This document shows positions 46,031 through 55,668 of a DNA stretch of 64,000 nucleotides, piece by piece. The position numbers were made by a program, and so were the translations under genes. The notes beneath the pieces are model-generated. The model was given only the letters and a program-made list of their open reading frames with translations. It was not told where the DNA came from and ran no database searches. This DNA is from Thiomicrorhabdus aquaedulcis (GTDB lineage: Bacteria; Pseudomonadota; Gammaproteobacteria; Thiomicrospirales; Thiomicrospiraceae), in NCBI RefSeq assembly GCF_004001325.1, contig NZ_AP018722.1, forward strand, positions 248,001 to 312,000, read 5' to 3'. The first letter of the stretch is position 1; each line of letters begins with the position of its first letter.

Positions 46031-47110
46031 TTACTTACCTTGCGCTTTGGCAAACGCGGCGGCAAACGGGTTGTTGGTAATGGCTTGGCTTTGCGCTTTG
46101 GCGGCGGGTTTAAGCGCCACATCGGATTGTTTGCCTTTTAACAATAAGGCGTTAAACAGTTCAACCGTGGCGCGGGCGTCGGCCAGGGCGTCGTGCGCGT
46201 CGCCCGGAAAAGGTCTGCCCAAGGTAAGCTCGAAAGCGGCGGTGAGTTTGGGTGTTTTGTAGAACCAGTACATGCGTTCACTGTGCCAACGCATCGCGCC
46301 CATTAAATCGGTGCTTAGTTGGGCGGCGTCCAGCCAGGTGTTGTAGTCGAGTTCAAAGGGCAAGATTTTTTTCTCGGCACTTTTTTCAAGATACATAAAA
46401 TCGCTTTCGGTGCTGTAAGCCAACACCACATCGGCGTCTTTTAATACCGCGTGAATGGCGTCCCAGGCTTGCGCCAAGGTGGGTTGGCCTTGCACCATGT
46501 CGGTGGTAATGTTGTGTTTTTCGTTGTCGGGAATGTCGTAACCTGGGTTAATCAGCTGGTTAAACAGCTCGTTGCCTTCTAAGTCGCAGGCCGACAATTG
46601 AATAATGTCGGCGTCGGGATCGGTGCAAATATTGGTGGCTTCGATGTCGATGCACACCACCTTTTTACCTTTTAAACTGTCGTTAAGTTCTTTGAGTTTG
46701 TACAGCGCGTCGTTGCGGCGTTCTTGAATTAGACCAACCACTTCGGACTGACAAAACTCTTGCAATAACTCTTCTATTTTTTTGCGTAATTTGACCATCG
46801 ATTTGGTCAAGGCATCGCGCACAGCCTGCTCTTCGGAGCAACGTTCAATAAATTGGGCAATGCTCAAAGACTCTTCTTCAATCATGACATTCGCCAACAC
46901 CGCATCGACCAATTTGGGGACGTTAAAATCGTAGGTTTCCAGCGCCGGAATCACCACATTGGCGTTGAGCAACGATTTTTCGCCTTTGGCGGGCGAGGCC
47001 ATGATTTCGACCCCTTTTATATTGAGTCCATCGGATGCGGCGACGGCCACAAGGTACTCTTTAAGGGGTTGATTGCGTTTGTCGATTAGGATTAATTGGG
47101 CATGGCTCAT
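46031..47110 (-). CDS. DEDDh 3'-5' exonuclease
   Basis: A 359-residue protein. The C-terminal half is an exonuclease of the DnaQ/RNase T fold with all acidic motifs: VCIDIEATN (motif I, D-E), a second Asp in VVLAYSTESDFMYL (motif II) and GDAHDALADARATVELF (motif III, with the His that defines DEDDh). The N-terminal 150 residues have no recognisable domain but contain a helical, charged LRKKIEELLQEFCQSE stretch. It is not an obvious DNA polymerase proofreading subunit or ExoX and could act in repair or RNA trimming. It shares the minus strand with hisI, 55 bp upstream. Confidence 0.82.
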   Translation of the reverse strand: MSHAQLILIDKRNQPLKEYLVAVAASDGLNIKGVEIMASPAKGEKSLLNANVVIPALETYDFNVPKLVDAVLANVMIEEESLSIAQFIERCSEEQAVRDALTKSMVKLRKKIEELLQEFCQSEVVGLIQERRNDALYKLKELNDSLKGKKVVCIDIEATNICTDPDADIIQLSACDLEGNELFNQLINPGYDIPDNEKHNITTDMVQGQPTLAQAWDAIHAVLKDADVVLAYSTESDFMYLEKSAEKKILPFELDYNTWLDAAQLSTDLMGAMRWHSERMYWFYKTPKLTAAFELTLGRPFPGDAHDALADARATVELFNALLLKGKQSDVALKPAAKAQSQAITNNPFAAAFAKAQGK

Positions 47111-47240
47111 GTGGGATTCATTTTGGCAGTTAAAAGAAGGCGCTCATTTTAACAGGTGTGGCTAAGAGTACGAAGTTAATTGTTAAGGCGCGTTTAAGTT
47201 TGACCAGGCCTGGTGAGTGAGTTTGCCGTGCCACAATTAC

Positions 47241-47318
47241 CGTCATGCCGTGCCACGACACGGCATCTGCCCCGTGCGCCGTATCGGCAATAGATTGCGG
47301 GTCAAGCCCGCAATGACG
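47241..47318 (+). repeat. Double-hairpin repeat, copy B
   Basis: CGTCATGCCGTGCCACGACA... to ...CAATGACG, about 78 bp, with hairpins TGCCGTG/CACGGCA and TTGCGGG/CCCGCAA. CCAGGCCTGG copies lie at 47204 and 47357 on the two sides. Confidence 0.75.
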
Positions 47319-47373
47319 TGGTTTTTGGTTTTGAATTCAACTAATAATTGTAATGACCAGGCCTGGTTATACA

Positions 47374-48234
47374 TTAAGGTGCTTTAAAGTCTACCCAATG
47401 AATGAGCGAAATCTGGCCGTCGTGGTCTTCCACCAACGCCGTACACGATTCAACCCAGTCGCCGCAGTTGTAGTAAGTAAGCTCGGGGCTTAGGGCGCGA
47501 ATTTCGGCGTGGTGAATGTGTCCGCAGACCACGCCGTCCATGCCTTTTTCGGCGGCGGCTTTGCCCAAAGCGTCTTCAAAGGCCGAGATAAAATTAACCG
47601 CGCGTTTCACCTTGTGTTTTAAATACGCCGATAACGACCAATAGCCAAAGCCCATTTTATGGCGCAGATGGTTGTACCAGCGATTGACGTGCAGCATGGT
47701 TTCATACAGACCGTCGCCCAAAAAAGCCAGCCAGCGATGACATTGAATCACGCCATCAAATTGGTCGCCGTGAATGCACCAGAGTTTTTTGCCCGTTGCG
47801 GTGGTGTGTTGGTATTCGTCTACCAGATGAATGTTGCCCAAGGTTAAGCCCGAGTAACGGCGCAGCATGTCGTCGTGATTGCCGGTAATGTAGACAATTT
47901 TGGTGCCCCGTTTGGCGCGGGTTAAAATGCGCCGAATCACATTGGTGTAGCTTTGTGGCCAAAAGACTTTTTTGCGCATACGCCAACCGTCAATAATGTC
48001 GCCCACCAAAATGAGGGTGTCGCAGTCGTTGTGTTTTAAAAAGTCGCTTAAAAAGTCGGCTTTGCAGCCTTTTGAGCCTAAATGGGTGTCGGATATCCAA
48101 ATGGTGCGATAGTGGTGTACGGCGGTTTCGTCTGGAGCAAGCCCGCCATGCGTTTGGGAGCCATCAGGCTCTGGAATGGTTTGATTGTGTAATTGAGTCA
48201 CTAATTTAATAACCGACTGGGGTTCAAGGTGCAT
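47374..48234 (-). CDS. PlcP-like metallophosphoesterase (LpxH-type family)
   Basis: A calcineurin-like phosphoesterase of about 286 residues with all metal-binding motifs: IWISDTHLG (D-H), LVGDIIDGW (GD), YITGNHDDM (GNHD), CIHGDQFD (H) and VVCGHIHHAEI (GH-H). Such proteins are usually labelled UDP-2,3-diacylglucosamine hydrolase. The WSLSAYLKHKVKRAVNFISAFE segment and the HRWLAFLGD block match the PlcP phospholipase C branch used in phosphate-starved lipid remodelling, as I recall it. I start at ATG 48234; an in-frame start at 48279 would overlap the previous gene. It is last in the btaA-GNAT-plcP operon, which favours PlcP over LpxH. Confidence 0.75.
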   Translation of the reverse strand: MHLEPQSVIKLVTQLHNQTIPEPDGSQTHGGLAPDETAVHHYRTIWISDTHLGSKGCKADFLSDFLKHNDCDTLILVGDIIDGWRMRKKVFWPQSYTNVIRRILTRAKRGTKIVYITGNHDDMLRRYSGLTLGNIHLVDEYQHTTATGKKLWCIHGDQFDGVIQCHRWLAFLGDGLYETMLHVNRWYNHLRHKMGFGYWSLSAYLKHKVKRAVNFISAFEDALGKAAAEKGMDGVVCGHIHHAEIRALSPELTYYNCGDWVESCTALVEDHDGQISLIHWVDFKAP

Positions 48235-48244
48235 GCAGACTCGC

Positions 48245-49408
48245 TTAAATTTCGTGTGATTGAAGCAGTTTGGGGCCAAAGGTACGCATGATTTTGGCCA
48301 GGCCTGTTAAGGTGGTTTTTTGTACCCAGGGCAAATGTTTAACGTACAGAGCCGTGTATTCCACCTCGGGTTTCCCACCTCGTCGCCGTTTAAACTCGCC
48401 AGCACCCGAGCTTAGGTTCATGGTTTGACCGCGTTCAAACGTGATTTTTAACAAGGTTGCCATCAGCAAACGATACAGCCCTAGTTCTTTGGGTTGTTGC
48501 GTGTCGTAGCCCACAATGGGCGTGGTAATAATGTCTTGCTGGGTAAGCAGACCGATGGTGGCGATGATGCGACCTTGCGGGTTTCTAAAACTGTAAAACT
48601 CAACGAGTTGCTGTTGGTGCAAAAATTCAAAATATTGCTCAGTAAAGTTGGGGTTGTAAGCCGAATGTTTTTCAATAAATAGCTGATGAAAACACTGCGC
48701 CATATCGGCAAAGTCTTCACTTAAATGTTCGTGCGGCAACACTTTGGTTAAAAGGGTTTTACGCAACAAGCGTTGGTCGTTTTGGGTGTTATTGCACTTC
48801 CACCAAGTGGGGTTGTGTTTGTCAAACAAATACACTTGGCGAGCTGGCATCAAAATCCACCCTTGCTGGGTTAAGGTGTGCATTAACTCAGGGTTGGTTT
48901 GGACGTTGAGCGAGCGAATAGAAAAATTATGTGAAGGATAGCGGTCAATTAAATTAAACGTTAGGGTTTGCACTGTTTCGGGTGACCATTCGGGCAGTAG
49001 ATTGGTGGACACCAACCAATTGTTAATAGACACCGAACGGTTGATTTTGCCAACTTTTAAAACCACCGATGTAACGCCAATCACCCCGCGCAACACAGCT
49101 TCTAACAATGGGTTTTTAAGCACGCTTAATTCATTGCGCGCATACGTAATGTAAGCGGTGTAGGCCGAGCAGACATAGCTGTTGTCGTAATCGGTGCTGT
49201 TAATGGTTAAGGGCACATCATCGTTGCCTACACGCAGGGTTTGCAGCTCGGTTTTAACATTGGCGATGTTGTTGCTTACCCCGGTAAGTTGAAAATAATG
49301 CGTCCATAACTTGGCCAACGAGGGACGCGGAGGCTCTGTTTGCGCTGAATCGGTTTGGGCAAAATGATACGGCATGCCAAAAGAATTATTGTGCGTGGAC
49401 ATACACAT
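48245..49408 (-). CDS. GNAT/FemAB-like acyltransferase
   Basis: A 387-residue soluble protein with a two-lobe acyltransferase architecture. The C-terminal lobe holds the most characteristic segments: FYSFRNPQGRIIATIGLL, LYRLLMATLLKITFERG, SSGAGEFKRRRGGKPEVEYTALYV. The family is annotated as GNAT N-acetyltransferase with FemAB-type similarity. The substrate is unknown. Its start (ATG 49408 or 49402) lies inside the last codons of the BtaA-like gene, about 20 bp overlap, and its stop lies 11 bp before the PlcP-like start. The tight coupling suggests one pathway. In other bacteria the second gene here would be the btaB N-methyltransferase, which is not seen. Confidence 0.75.
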   Translation of the reverse strand: MCMSTHNNSFGMPYHFAQTDSAQTEPPRPSLAKLWTHYFQLTGVSNNIANVKTELQTLRVGNDDVPLTINSTDYDNSYVCSAYTAYITYARNELSVLKNPLLEAVLRGVIGVTSVVLKVGKINRSVSINNWLVSTNLLPEWSPETVQTLTFNLIDRYPSHNFSIRSLNVQTNPELMHTLTQQGWILMPARQVYLFDKHNPTWWKCNNTQNDQRLLRKTLLTKVLPHEHLSEDFADMAQCFHQLFIEKHSAYNPNFTEQYFEFLHQQQLVEFYSFRNPQGRIIATIGLLTQQDIITTPIVGYDTQQPKELGLYRLLMATLLKITFERGQTMNLSSGAGEFKRRRGGKPEVEYTALYVKHLPWVQKTTLTGLAKIMRTFGPKLLQSHEI

Positions 49409-50678
49409 GCACCCCGCCGTAAATTCCTGAACGGTCTTGCTCGGTAAACTCGTGGTTTATGTTCGTGTCGGTGCGCCAGTGGCTTAATAATGCGCTTGGT
49501 AAATTTTCTTCTAATGGAGAGGTAATACCCGCTGTTCTAAACACAACGCGCGCATTGGGTTGAGCAGTACGATTAACTTCTTGCCACAGCTCGGTCAGTT
49601 GTTGGGCGTCCATCCAGTCTTGCGCGTCTAAAAACAAATACGCGTTTAAGCTCTGCGCGGGCATGGCTTTTAAGCGTTCGGTCATAGACTGGTGAAACAC
49701 CTCTACATTGCTTTGCCCTTGGCTTACGGCTTTAAAATGCGGGGCTTGCAAATAGCGCGGCACAGCTTGGAGGTGTTCTATATCGTATTGGCGATTAAAC
49801 GCCTGCCATGCAAAATAGTTGGTTTTAAGGTCAAACTGACACGCCAAGCGTCGAGCGCGCGTTTGCAGTAAAAGGTGCATGCCTTGGTTTTGCTGGTTAG
49901 ATTGTTCAACCATTTCGTTAAACTGCGCGGGCGGAATTCCTAGGCTGTACAAGACCACTGGGCGGTTGGATAAAAACTTTATTAAACGGGTTTCAAACAC
50001 CGGGGCGACATGCTCATCAAACAGGCGTGTTTGCTCGGCCAAGGTACGCGCTTGCATCACTTTACTGATGTCGTAGCCTAATTGGCGCGAGGTCCAATGA
50101 ATTAAGCCAATAAATTGCCCCAATAAGCCGTGGTTGTAAAAGCCATCGGTAAAAAATTCAATGCGCTTTTTGCCCCAAACGCGCTCTTTGCCTTCCCAAT
50201 AAGCCAAGGTTTGTGAGTCTAGGTTGGGTTTTAAATAGGCGTGGTAATGGTCTATGTTTTTGGGCAAATTAGCGCGGCCAAAAAAGTCAAAAAACGCTTC
50301 AAAATCAGGTAAATGTTTTAACGCCGCGAGTTTTAAACGAATTAACGCAATGTGCGCTTCGTTTAAATCGACCACGGTAATGTGTTCGGGTTGCACGCTT
50401 AAATAATTGAGTGCGTTGCAGCCACCCGAAGAAATAGTAAATATTCTTGAGTGTGCATTTAGGTTAAGTGCCGCAATATCCACCTCGGGATCTTCCCAAA
50501 TTTGTGGGTACACTAAGCGATTAAACCAACGGGCAAATAAGCGGTTTTGTAAGCCTTTGAGTGAAAAAATTGAGGTGTTGTGCACCGCATTGTCCAGCAA
50601 GTTTTGGGTAGAAGGCGTGGCGGTGGAGGTGTTAAGGCTATCGGCTGTTTGTGAAGTAAGAGAGCGTGTAAAGTTCAT
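49386..50678 (-). CDS. DUF3419 (BtaA-like) aminocarboxypropyl transferase
   Basis: A 430-residue SAM-dependent protein of the DUF3419 family. Family members BtaA transfer the 3-amino-3-carboxypropyl group of SAM to diacylglycerol, the first step of betaine-lipid synthesis. Motif evidence: RIFTISSGGCNALNYLS (SAM loop), ITVVDLNEAHIALI (acidic strand), YNHGLLGQFIG, a conserved FRTAGI and the C-terminal DRSGIYGGVHVY. It is membrane-associated by function, with no long membrane helix. First gene of a three-gene operon. The expected btaB methyltransferase is missing, so the lipid end product cannot be stated. Confidence 0.85.
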   Translation of the reverse strand: MNFTRSLTSQTADSLNTSTATPSTQNLLDNAVHNTSIFSLKGLQNRLFARWFNRLVYPQIWEDPEVDIAALNLNAHSRIFTISSGGCNALNYLSVQPEHITVVDLNEAHIALIRLKLAALKHLPDFEAFFDFFGRANLPKNIDHYHAYLKPNLDSQTLAYWEGKERVWGKKRIEFFTDGFYNHGLLGQFIGLIHWTSRQLGYDISKVMQARTLAEQTRLFDEHVAPVFETRLIKFLSNRPVVLYSLGIPPAQFNEMVEQSNQQNQGMHLLLQTRARRLACQFDLKTNYFAWQAFNRQYDIEHLQAVPRYLQAPHFKAVSQGQSNVEVFHQSMTERLKAMPAQSLNAYLFLDAQDWMDAQQLTELWQEVNRTAQPNARVVFRTAGITSPLEENLPSALLSHWRTDTNINHEFTEQDRSGIYGGVHVYVHAQ

Positions 50679-50787
50679 AAGAGTGCACCATTAAATTAAG
50701 TGGCTCTATGCTAAAACCCACCGCTAAATATCGTGTGAACTTTACATAATAGTTACGTAACAGAAATATGACGAACCTGAGTTTTTC

Positions 50788-50830
50788 AACTTAACTTAAC
50801 CAGGCCTGGTAGGCCTGGTTAAGTTAAGTT
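50788..50830. repeat. Duplicated-palindrome hairpin
   Basis: A perfect 19-bp stem (AACTTAACTTAACCAGGCC with its complement) around a 5-base loop TGGTA. It arises from CCAGGCCTGG plus a second AGGCCTGG arm. It lies between the secreted-protein gene and the BtaA-like operon. No U-tract follows, so factor-independent termination is doubtful. Confidence 0.75.
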
Positions 50831-50869
50831 AGGTTAATAGAAGTGCCTAAAAGCTTACCTCTCTTTAAG

Positions 50870-51628
50870 TTAAGGCTCGCTAAATTCGTAGTAGGGTTTA
50901 AGTTGGCCTTCAAACGCATAGGTAAATTGATACGCTGTTTGCGGTTGCGATGATGGTTTTTGTAAGCCTGTAATATGAGTGGGCGTGTGGGTGGTAAGGC
51001 GAGCGGGTGCGGTTAAGGAAATATTTTCTTCAACAATCATGGGAAAATAGCCGTCAAAAAACTTACGCATATACGGCCCACGCTGCACCGCAAATCCGTT
51101 GGCTACGCGAATTAAGGTTTGGCTTTGGCCTTTAATGCAAATGTGCGCTCCGCGACTTACATTAGACAGCACCACCACGTTTTCTTGGGTAATGGCCTGT
51201 TCAATGCCTTGTGACGAAACAACGTTTAAATTGCGGGTGCGCTGTGCGTTATAAGCCACCTCGACTTTAGAAATGGGGTCAAGCTGATAGTGGCATTGCG
51301 AAAAATCAATCCAGCCGCTGGCCAAACTGTTGTGGTCGATTTTAAGGTCGTTTTTAAGCCAATAACTCTCTTTATTGGCTTTGTCACTCCACGCAAACCC
51401 TTCGGAGGCCACATGAGCCGTAACCGACTTTAAGCCAGAATCGTCTAATAGCCAGGCTTTTTCAGCCTCGGTTAAGCCTTCTAGACTTTGACTGATTTCA
51501 ATTTGAGCCATAGCCACAGAATAAGGCGATAGTAACAAAAGGCTTAGAGCAATTTTAGCCACTCTAGCCATCTTAGAAATCTTGGCAGTCGCAGTATCAG
51601 CCGTCGCAATGTAAGTAAAAAGAGTCAT
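50870..51628 (-). CDS. Secreted hypothetical protein
   Basis: About 252 residues from the ATG at 51628, chosen for GGAC about seven bases before it. The in-frame start at 51802 adds 58 unlikely residues and would overlap the divergent DUF3429 gene. A Sec signal peptide ends at about SVAMA (VAKIALSLLLLSPYSVAMA). The mature part has QIEISQSLEGLTEAEKAWLLDDSG and two Cys (FSQCHYQL and GAHICIKG) that may pair. No family recognised. It is probably periplasmic, with no clear link to neighbouring genes. Confidence 0.65.
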   Translation of the reverse strand: MTLFTYIATADTATAKISKMARVAKIALSLLLLSPYSVAMAQIEISQSLEGLTEAEKAWLLDDSGLKSVTAHVASEGFAWSDKANKESYWLKNDLKIDHNSLASGWIDFSQCHYQLDPISKVEVAYNAQRTRNLNVVSSQGIEQAITQENVVVLSNVSRGAHICIKGQSQTLIRVANGFAVQRGPYMRKFFDGYFPMIVEENISLTAPARLTTHTPTHITGLQKPSSQPQTAYQFTYAFEGQLKPYYEFSEP

Positions 51629-51670
51629 AAAATAAGTCCAGGTTTGGTGTAGTTGTGCATTTACTTTAGC

Positions 51671-51680
51671 ACAATTGTGT
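51671..51680. promoter_or_regulatory. Candidate operator palindrome CACAATTGTG
   Basis: A 10-bp perfect palindrome (with flanking AG/TC) in the 151-bp divergent region between the secreted-protein gene and the DUF3429 gene. TATAAT lies 51 bp further on (51732-51737), but no good -35 is seen. No regulator is assigned. Confidence 0.25.
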
Positions 51681-51757
51681 CTTTCTGTACCGCGCTTGCA
51701 CTGAAAATGTATAGTTTTTGGCTGGTTATTGTATAATTTTTTTAAAGGAGAAACACG

Positions 51758-51778
51758 ATGAAAAAAATGAGTAATTAA
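51758..51778 (+). CDS. Hexapeptide mini-ORF (possible leader)
   Basis: AAAGGAG lies 7 bases before an ATG that encodes only MKKMSN and stops one base before the DUF3429 start (TAAGATG). The strong ribosome site belongs to this ORF rather than to the DUF3429 ATG, so the downstream gene may depend on reinitiation. It may also be the remains of the real start. Confidence 0.4.
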   Translation: MKKMSN

Positions 51779-51779
51779 G

Positions 51780-52406
51780 ATGTTGCCTAGAATGATAAAC
51801 AAAACTCTATTTGACCCCGATCCCGCATTGTCACGACAGCCACAAATTGTGGCGAGCGTATTAACGTATTTGGGTACGCTGCCTTTTTTATATGGTGTGT
51901 TGTGGGCGTTAAATGTGGTGGCAACGCCGCCTTTGCCGTTTTCGATTGAAGCGGCTTTAATGGGTTACACAGTGGTAATTATTAGCTTTATTGCGGGGAT
52001 TCACTGGGGTTTGGCGGTGAGTTTTTACAGTCACCGTTCAACGCAGCAATGGCACAGTAATGCTAGGCCATTAGACGATGACACCGAATTTTGTAGCCTA
52101 ACACGTCAGCAAAACTCAAAGCATTTTAGCGAATCTAATTTTTCGATTATGGCGTTATTTATCAGCTCTAATGTTATGGCGTTGTGGGCTTGGCTTATGT
52201 TGCTTTTATGGTTTGTGTCAACTCAACAGGCCTGGTCAAGTTGGCTAAGCTGGTTGGGCTTAGCCATGGCGTTTGCAGTATTGTTAACGGTTGATTACGT
52301 CTGGGCCAGAGTCAATGATACGCACTCATGGCTTTGGTTGTTACGCTGGCAAGCCAGCAGTGTGGCCATTGTGTCTATGTTTGCAATGGCCTTTAAAACG
52401 GCTTAA
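51780..52406 (+). CDS. DUF3429 membrane protein
   Basis: A 208-residue polytopic membrane protein with five or so hydrophobic helices: VASVLTYLGTLPFLYGVLWAL, AALMGYTVVIISFIAGIHWGLAVSFY, LFISSNVMALWAWLMLLLWF, WLSWLGLAMAFAVLLTVDYVWARV and LWLLRWQASSVAIVSMFAMAF. The IHWGLA motif is typical of DUF3429, an uncharacterised family. The start at 51780 is not ideal because the strong ribosome site lies before the hexapeptide just upstream. An Asn/Gln/Cys-rich central loop carries the acidic DDDTEF. Confidence 0.8.
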   Translation: MLPRMINKTLFDPDPALSRQPQIVASVLTYLGTLPFLYGVLWALNVVATPPLPFSIEAALMGYTVVIISFIAGIHWGLAVSFYSHRSTQQWHSNARPLDDDTEFCSLTRQQNSKHFSESNFSIMALFISSNVMALWAWLMLLLWFVSTQQAWSSWLSWLGLAMAFAVLLTVDYVWARVNDTHSWLWLLRWQASSVAIVSMFAMAFKTA

Positions 52407-52480
52407 AAACGAACTGCAAAGGTCTTATTAGGTCTGAAATGTTAAACGTTAAGTGTTTAGCGTTAACTTAAATCGTTAAT

Positions 52481-55359
52481 TTAAACCTTTAACTTTTCAA
52501 CAGAAATAATTAATTCCTCGGTCGCTCTTTTCATTTGCTCTGTCGTGGCATAATTTTCTTCAACCAAGGCGGCGTTTTGCTGAGTTACATCGTCAATGCT
52601 TGAAATTGCTTTGTTAATTTCAGCAACGCCTTTGGCTTGTTCGTGCGAAGACTGTCCAATTTGTATAACCACCGAGCGCATTTTTTGAGTTTCGGCGGTA
52701 ATTTGCTCAAGATAGGAATTAACGCGGTTTACTTTTTCTACACCGCCCTCAATGGCTTGCGATGTTTTAACCGTTAACTGGTTAATCTCTTTTGCAGCGT
52801 CGGCTGATTTGCCCGCTAAGTTACGAACTTCACCTGCCACAACGGCAAAACCTCGACCATGCTCACCGGCTCTGGCGGCTTCAACGGCGGCGTTTAAAGC
52901 CAGCAAGTTTGTTTGAAACGCAATAGAGTCAATTAAGCTGGTTATATTTTGAATTTGCGACGATGCGGTTTGAATATCATGCATAGCAGATTGTGTTTGA
53001 TGCATGGTTTCGTTAGCGTCATTTAATACAATAACTTGGCTTTCGGCAATGGCAACAGCCGATTGCGTTGATTCAAGATTGCTTTGAACCTGAGACGATG
53101 TTTGCTCCATAGCGGAAGAGGTTTCTTCTAAAGAAGCCGCTTGTTCTTGGGTTCGTTCATTTAATGACAATGTGCCAGAGGCAACAATATCAACCGCCTC
53201 ATTAACATCATTTGTAACCGATTTTACATGGTTAATGATTTCTCTTAGGCCCGTTACGGCTTTGTTTAGCGCCTCTTTTGCCTCAAGAATTTTGTATTCA
53301 TACGGGTTGGTAATAAGCGTTCTAAAATCGCCTTCGGCCAATCGTTGTGCGGCAATCACCACGTCATCAAAGCCTTTTGATAGGTTCACCAACGAGTCGT
53401 TAATAATATTAGACAGCTTTTTAATATCGCCCTTTGTTTGCGACTCAATTCTAAGTGAAAAATCGCCTTTAGACACTTGCAACATAACGTCATCAATCTC
53501 TTTAAACACCAGCGATAAATCGTGCATGGTGTTTTTAGCCGATTCGACAATGTCAAAGTACTGGCCTTTTAAATCATTTGAATGCGTATTGCCAAATTGA
53601 CCTTCGCGCAAGTCGGTTAACACTTCGTTAATGCGTTTAAAAGTGTTTTGCAGACCGTCTACGGTGCTGTTAAGTTGGTTTTGAATGACTTTAAAATCGG
53701 CTTTGTATTCTTGGTCTAATCGAGTGGTTAACTCGCCTTTTAAAATATTGCTAAGCGACAAAGACACATCATTAAACGCTTGTTGAAACTTGCTTACCTG
53801 GTCGTTATAGGCAAGCGCAAGAGCGGCCATTTCATTGTTGCCTACGCTTTCAACGCGAGCAAATAAATCGCTAGAATCTACCGCCGCTTGAATCTGTTTT
53901 TCCATGCGAGCAATAGGACGAATTAATAAAAGCCAGGTTAAAAACAGCAAAGACAAAGACGTGATTAAGGTCGCGGTAATGACACTGTAAAAGGTGTTTT
54001 TTACCACCGCTAAATTTCCATCCAAATACGTTTGATAAGTCGATGCATTAAGGCTGGTAACCGAGTAGCCAATAATCTCACCGCGAATGTCTTTGATTTC
54101 GGATGTGGTGTGAATGTAATCGCCTTGGTGAATGGTTTTCTCAAGCGCCAACGCCGTTATGTCAACGTCTGCTAACACTTTCAAATGGTCAGCCGTGATT
54201 TTGCAGGTTGTCGCTTCCTTGCTTGAGCACACTCTAAATTGTTCATCTTTACCGATGGTTTGGTTGTCTTTATTGGCTTCAAATACTTTAGGGGGTGCTT
54301 GTTTGATGTAGTCGTTTTTAATGGCAATTAAAAATAGTGACCACTATTGGCTTCAAGCTCTTTTTTAACCGATTGAAAACGTTGCGTCATCTCAGCAAGA
54401 CCAATAAAACTCCCTTGATCTAAAACCGGTACCAGCGATTTGATGCTTAAGCCTTGCTCGTCAAACACAAAGTAGGATTTTTTAGTTTTGTTTTTAAGCA
54501 TGTCTTTAACGTAACCGCGGCCTGATGGCGATACGGTTTGTTCGTGGTCTTGAACCCAAGAGCGATAAATTGAATTACCTTGTGGATCATAAAGTTGCAC
54601 AACGACATTTTTTAAATCACTGCTTTCTCGGTAGTGCGCAGAAACCCCGCTTAATTCTTTAATTAAGGTGGCTGTGTCTAAGGTTTTAATGGCTGTTTTT
54701 AATTCAGAGGATTTAGTAATGCCCACTAAATTGGTTTCACCAATCACTTCTTTTTGCGCAATCATGCCGTCAATTTGAGTGTTGGCCGCGTTGGCGTAGG
54801 TCATTAAAGATGACTTTTTAACAAGCGCTGTTTGAGTTTGCTCGTACACATAAGCGCCGGCAAGAATAGAACCGGTCGTTATAACCGCGACAGCAATCAT
54901 CATGGGCAAGCTTTTTAGCTTAAACACATTGCCAAACGTGCGCATGTAAAATTTGTTTTTAATAACGCCATTGTTAATAACAGAATGACCTTTGGCTAAC
55001 GAGTCCATTCGGGTTTTAATGTCGGTTACTTCTACCGGAGTAAGGGCGCGCTTTATGGCGGTATAGCCTTTGTATTGACCGGCCGTGCCTAGCGGAATAA
55101 GGGTCATGGCAAGGTAAATGTCCTGGCCGTTGGCCATCGTTTCAATTGTAAAGCCAGTGTACGGATGGTTTGAGCTGATGATGCGCACAATATCGTCTTG
55201 AATCGCCGAAGGAAAGTTTCGTGAGCGAAATTCACCAATTTTATGCTCAACCATGTCATTGTCTGTGCGATACCCAAGCAGGTCTAAATAGTCTTTATTA
55301 ACCGATAAGATAACGCCGTGTTCGTTGATTTTTGCGGTGGCTCTTAAATTTGCACTCAT
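52481..55359 (-). pseudogene. PAS-linked chemoreceptor (Aer-like MCP), frameshifted
   Basis: Upstream frame (343 residues): an Aer-type PAS domain (GVILSVNKDYLDLLGYRT), a membrane helix (MMIAVAVITTGSILAGAYVY) and a Cache-like periplasmic domain. It ends at EANSGHYF. Downstream frame (583 residues): helix 2 ([16 protein letters not shown]), HAMP units and the tip [28 protein letters not shown]. One base added in the A5 run at 54330-54334 (T5 on the coding strand) joins them through [20 protein letters not shown], giving about 960 residues. All three expected parts are present, so the gene is probably intact in the cell. PAS suggests redox or energy sensing. Confidence 0.88.
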
Positions 55360-55668
55360 GTTTATTCCCGATATTTATCTGTATTTGTTTTATTGCACTA
55401 ATGAATGGTTTTATTGGGTGCGTATCACAACGGTTTTTTAGTGCAAAAACCGATTGTCAACCTGGCTGAATTTACTGAATTTGGTGAACTTTACTCAATG
55501 CCTAATAGAGCGTAGTTTTTAGCTTGGTAGTTTACATAATTATCAACGAAGTCCTACAAGGTAACGCGAATAAACATCTAAAAATAAGCCTATGGTTGAG
55601 TTTATGTACGTTAATGATAGGCATAAATTACATAATTTCCATTTAAATTTAACAAAAATTAATTAAAT

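Noticed and set aside
47374-48234. Calling this gene LpxH of lipid A synthesis
   Set aside because: Motifs fit the broad family, but the operon partners and the WSLSAYLKHKVK segment favour the PlcP branch. The call is left open as PlcP-like.
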